NCBI GenBank assembly: GCA_964555675.1
Contig: CAZKTU010000324.1
Span: 1 to 6,350 of the forward strand
DNA from: CAIWXH01 sp964555675
Lineage (GTDB): Bacteria; Chloroflexota; Chloroflexia; Chloroflexales; Chloroflexaceae
Reading direction: 5' to 3'
Length of the DNA: 6,350 nt
Both the position numbers and the translations under genes were made by a program. Shown here in pieces: positions 4,562 through 6,350 of this stretch. The notes under the pieces were generated by a model. The model saw nothing but the letters and a program-made list of their open reading frames with translations, was not told the DNA's origin and ran no database searches. Within the stretch, counting starts at the first letter, position 1; each line of letters begins with the position of its first letter.

Positions 4562-5866
4562 ATGCTCACTTACCCCGATAACGACCCCCGCCCCCACGTG
4601 GTGATCGTGGGCGGCGGCTTCGGCGGCCTGTACGCGGCGAACGCCCTGCGCTCGGCGCCTGTGCGGGTCACCGTGATCGACCGCACCAACCACTCGGTCT
4701 TCTTCCCCCTGCTCTACCAAGTCGCTACCGGTGGCCTCTCCGCCGACGAGATCGCGGCGCCGATCCGCGGGCTGCTGCGCCGCCAGCGCAACGCCGAGGT
4801 GCTGATGACCGAGGTGACCGGCGTCGATGTCGCCGGCCAGCGCGTACTGACGGCTGCCGGGCCAGTCCCCTACGACTATCTGGTGCTCGCTACTGGCGTC
4901 CGCTACACCTACTTCGGCCACCCCGAGTGGCACCGCCACGCCCCCAGCCTGAAGTCGATCGCCGACGCCTCGGCCATCAGGCGCCGCACGCTGGCGGCCT
5001 TCGAGCATGCTGAGCTCGCCAACGACCCCGCCGAGGTCGAGGCCCTGCTCACCTTCGTGCTGGTAGGCGGCGGGCCGACCGGGGTGGAGATGGCGGGCGC
5101 CCTGGCCGAGCTGGCGCGCACCGGCCTCGCCGACGAGTTTGACCGCATCGATCCGCGCCGGGCCCGCATCATCCTTGTCGAGTCCAACCCCCACCTGCTG
5201 ATGAGCTTCCCCGAGCACCTCGGGCGGGCTGCCCAGCAGGCGCTGGAGCGCATGGGCGTCGAAGTCCGGCTGGGGGCGCGGGTCACCGACGTGAGCGCCG
5301 AGGGTGTGCGCGTCGGCGACGAGCCGATCGCCAGCCGCAACGTGATCTGGACAGCGGGCGTTGTGGCCACCCCGGTCGCCGAGTGGCTGGGGGCCGCGGC
5401 CGATCGGCTCGGTCGAGTGAGGGTGGGGCCGGACCTGTCGGTGCCGGGCCACCCCGAGATCTTCGTCGTGGGCGATGTGGCCTCGGTCGAGCAGGACGGA
5501 CGGCAGCTCCCGGGCGTCGCGCAGGTCGCCATCCAGGCGGGGCAGTACGTCGGACGGCGCATCCACCGCATGGTGCTCGGCGGCTCTCCCACGGCGCCCT
5601 TCCGCTACCACGACCCGGGCAACATGGCGACGGTGGGGCGGGCCTTCGCGGTGGCCGACTTCGGGCGAGTGACGAGCAGTGGCTTCCTGACCTGGCTGCT
5701 CTGGCTGCTGATCCACGTCTACTACCTGTCGGGGCTGCGCAACCAGCTCCAGGTGCTCATGCAGTGGACCTGGGCCTACTTCACCTACGAGCGCAACGTG
5801 CGCGTGCTCAGCCCCGAGCCGAGCGTAGCGCCGCAGCCGGGCGGAACGTTGCCCCAGGAACGCTAA
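4562..5866 (+). CDS. ndh: Type II NADH dehydrogenase (NDH-2, non-proton-pumping NADH:quinone oxidoreductase)
   Basis: The 434-residue protein matches the usual NDH-2 length and layout. It transfers electrons from NADH through FAD to the membrane quinone pool at the cytoplasmic face, without pumping protons. The N-terminal FAD dinucleotide fold has VVIVGGGFGGLYAA (13-26) and the acidic end of the second strand at Asp40. The typical FFPLLYQVATGGLS segment follows (47-60). The NAD(H)-binding fold has VLVGGGPTGVEMAGALAEL (167-185) with Glu207 ending its second strand. A second FAD contact is FVVGDVAS (301-308), followed by the quinone-site-like AQVAIQAGQYV (320-330). The C-terminus has a hydrophobic, aromatic segment, FLTWLLWLLIHVYYLSG (375-391), and an amphipathic tail that would anchor it to the membrane. 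ATG 4562 follows AGGGAG with 8-nt spacing. The 219-nt upstream gap and hairpin suggest its own transcription unit. Other members of the FAD/NAD reductase superfamily are less likely given the C-terminal segment. Confidence 0.93.
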   Translation: MLTYPDNDPRPHVVIVGGGFGGLYAANALRSAPVRVTVIDRTNHSVFFPLLYQVATGGLSADEIAAPIRGLLRRQRNAEVLMTEVTGVDVAGQRVLTAAGPVPYDYLVLATGVRYTYFGHPEWHRHAPSLKSIADASAIRRRTLAAFEHAELANDPAEVEALLTFVLVGGGPTGVEMAGALAELARTGLADEFDRIDPRRARIILVESNPHLLMSFPEHLGRAAQQALERMGVEVRLGARVTDVSAEGVRVGDEPIASRNVIWTAGVVATPVAEWLGAAADRLGRVRVGPDLSVPGHPEIFVVGDVASVEQDGRQLPGVAQVAIQAGQYVGRRIHRMVLGGSPTAPFRYHDPGNMATVGRAFAVADFGRVTSSGFLTWLLWLLIHVYYLSGLRNQLQVLMQWTWAYFTYERNVRVLSPEPSVAPQPGGTLPQER

Positions 5867-5890
5867 GCTGGCCGCTCCCAGAACCGACGC

Positions 5891-5921
5891 GGGCCGGCGC
5901 ATCAGGGGGGGGCGCCGGCCT
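5891..5921. terminator. Hairpin between convergent genes, possible bidirectional terminator
   Basis: GGCCGGCGC (5892-5900) pairs perfectly with GCGCCGGCC (5912-5920), plus a G-T pair outside, around an 11-nt loop containing seven G. It lies 25 nt after the NDH-2 stop and 60 nt after the end of the convergent flavin oxidoreductase gene. No T-run follows on either strand, so it may act by another mechanism or only stabilise the 3' ends. Confidence 0.4.
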
Positions 5922-5980
5922 CGTGGATCCCCGCCTTGTCACAGCTGCCGAGGGTCCAGATGCTGTACCTGCTCGGCGGC

Positions 5981-6350
5981 TCACGCGCCTCGCAGCCGCG
6001 CGACCCGCTCCTGCACCTGTGGAGCCACCTCGCGGGCAAACAGCTCGATCTGCTCCACGGTTGTCTCCGCCGTCCCGAAGACGAAGCTGTCCATCCCATA
6101 CTCGGTGGCGCGCACGACGAGCTCGTCCACCCACTGGCTGACGGGCCCCTGGAGGAAGCCGGCGCCCGGGCCGTCGCTGATGCGCCCGAACAGGTTGTAG
6201 AGGCGCTGGATCGACGCCGGGGGACGTCCAGCTGCGGCGGCACCCGCGTCGATCCGCTCGTGCATCGCGGCCAGTTGCTCCGGCGGCGCGTAGCTCGCCG
6301 AGGGCACCCAGCCGTCGGCGGTGCGGCCGAGCAGCTCGAGCATGCGCGGG
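5981..6350 (-). CDS. LLM-class (luciferase-like) flavin-dependent oxidoreductase, C-terminal part
   Basis: The minus-strand frame is open to the window edge and ends with TGA at 5981-5983, so only about the last 123 codons are seen. The Met codon at 6341-6343 is internal: the preceding codons continue as Pro-Arg, giving PRMLELLGRTADGWVPS. This is the characteristic late segment of bacterial luciferase-like monooxygenases and F420/FMN-dependent reductases, as in the ADGW of this superfamily. Further family-like features are AAAAGRPPASIQRLYN, a G-rich turn before WVDELVVRATEYGMDSFVF and the ending FAREVAPQVQERVARLR. Together these form the last part of the TIM barrel. The cofactor (FMN or F420) and substrate cannot be assigned from this part. 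It is convergent with NDH-2 and has no visible link to the copper-related genes. Confidence 0.85.
   Translation of the reverse strand, partial: PRMLELLGRTADGWVPSASYAPPEQLAAMHERIDAGAAAAGRPPASIQRLYNLFGRISDGPGAGFLQGPVSQWVDELVVRATEYGMDSFVFGTAETTVEQIELFAREVAPQVQERVARLRGA

Noticed and set aside
4415..5902. Minus-strand open frame of 495 codons opposite NDH-2
   Set aside because: Shadow of the NDH-2 reading frame; the translation is His/Arg/Gly/Asp-rich with no recognisable motif.
6341..6343. Met codon at the right edge as the start of the flavin oxidoreductase gene
   Set aside because: The frame continues upstream to the window edge, and the protein begins in the middle of the conserved PRML...ADGW segment, so the start is outside.

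Overview
The window is uniformly GC-rich, and its third codon positions are strongly G/C-biased, which is why long antisense shadow ORFs occur. It carries six recognisable protein-coding genes (two cut by the window edges) and one probable gene remnant. The gene types are: a NarL-type two-component pair with no membrane anchor, a Tat lipoprotein multicopper oxidase, a type II NADH dehydrogenase and a luciferase-like (LLM) flavin oxidoreductase. These would fit a high-GC Chloroflexota (Thermomicrobia/Sphaerobacter-like) or actinobacterial chromosome. This placement is inference from gene style, not from a phylogenetic marker.

Layout. 1-456 (+): 3' part of a small integral membrane protein. 457-733: convergent gap with a palindromic or hairpin stretch and, on the minus strand, what looks like the last ~64 codons of a class I glutamine amidotransferase (peptidase C26), truncated. 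734-2446 (-): multicopper oxidase with Tat/lipoprotein signal and a Met/His-rich tandem repeat. 2447-2714: divergent regulatory region with an 8-2-8 perfect inverted repeat, a spaced direct repeat and a -10-like TATACT. 2715-3362 (+): LuxR/NarL-family response regulator. 3371-4342 (+): cytosolic HisKA_3 histidine kinase with a C-terminal YHS/TRASH metal-binding domain. 4343-4561: gap with a strong hairpin. 4562-5866 (+): type II NADH dehydrogenase. 5867-5980: convergent gap with a hairpin. 5981-6350 (-): C-terminal part of an LLM-class flavin-dependent oxidoreductase.

The most interesting unit is the central one. A soluble histidine kinase ends in a cysteine-rich YHS/TRASH domain (C-X20-C-X3-C), of the kind found in heavy-metal handling proteins. 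It is co-transcribed with its response regulator and is divergent from a multicopper oxidase carrying a Met/His-rich copper-type insert. I infer a cytoplasmic copper (or other soft-metal) sensing two-component system that controls a cell-surface multicopper oxidase through the repeat-rich intergenic region. It would differ from the familiar CusRS/CopRS systems, which use periplasmic sensors and OmpR-type regulators. The NDH-2 gene downstream is probably a separate transcription unit; any role in metal metabolism is speculative.
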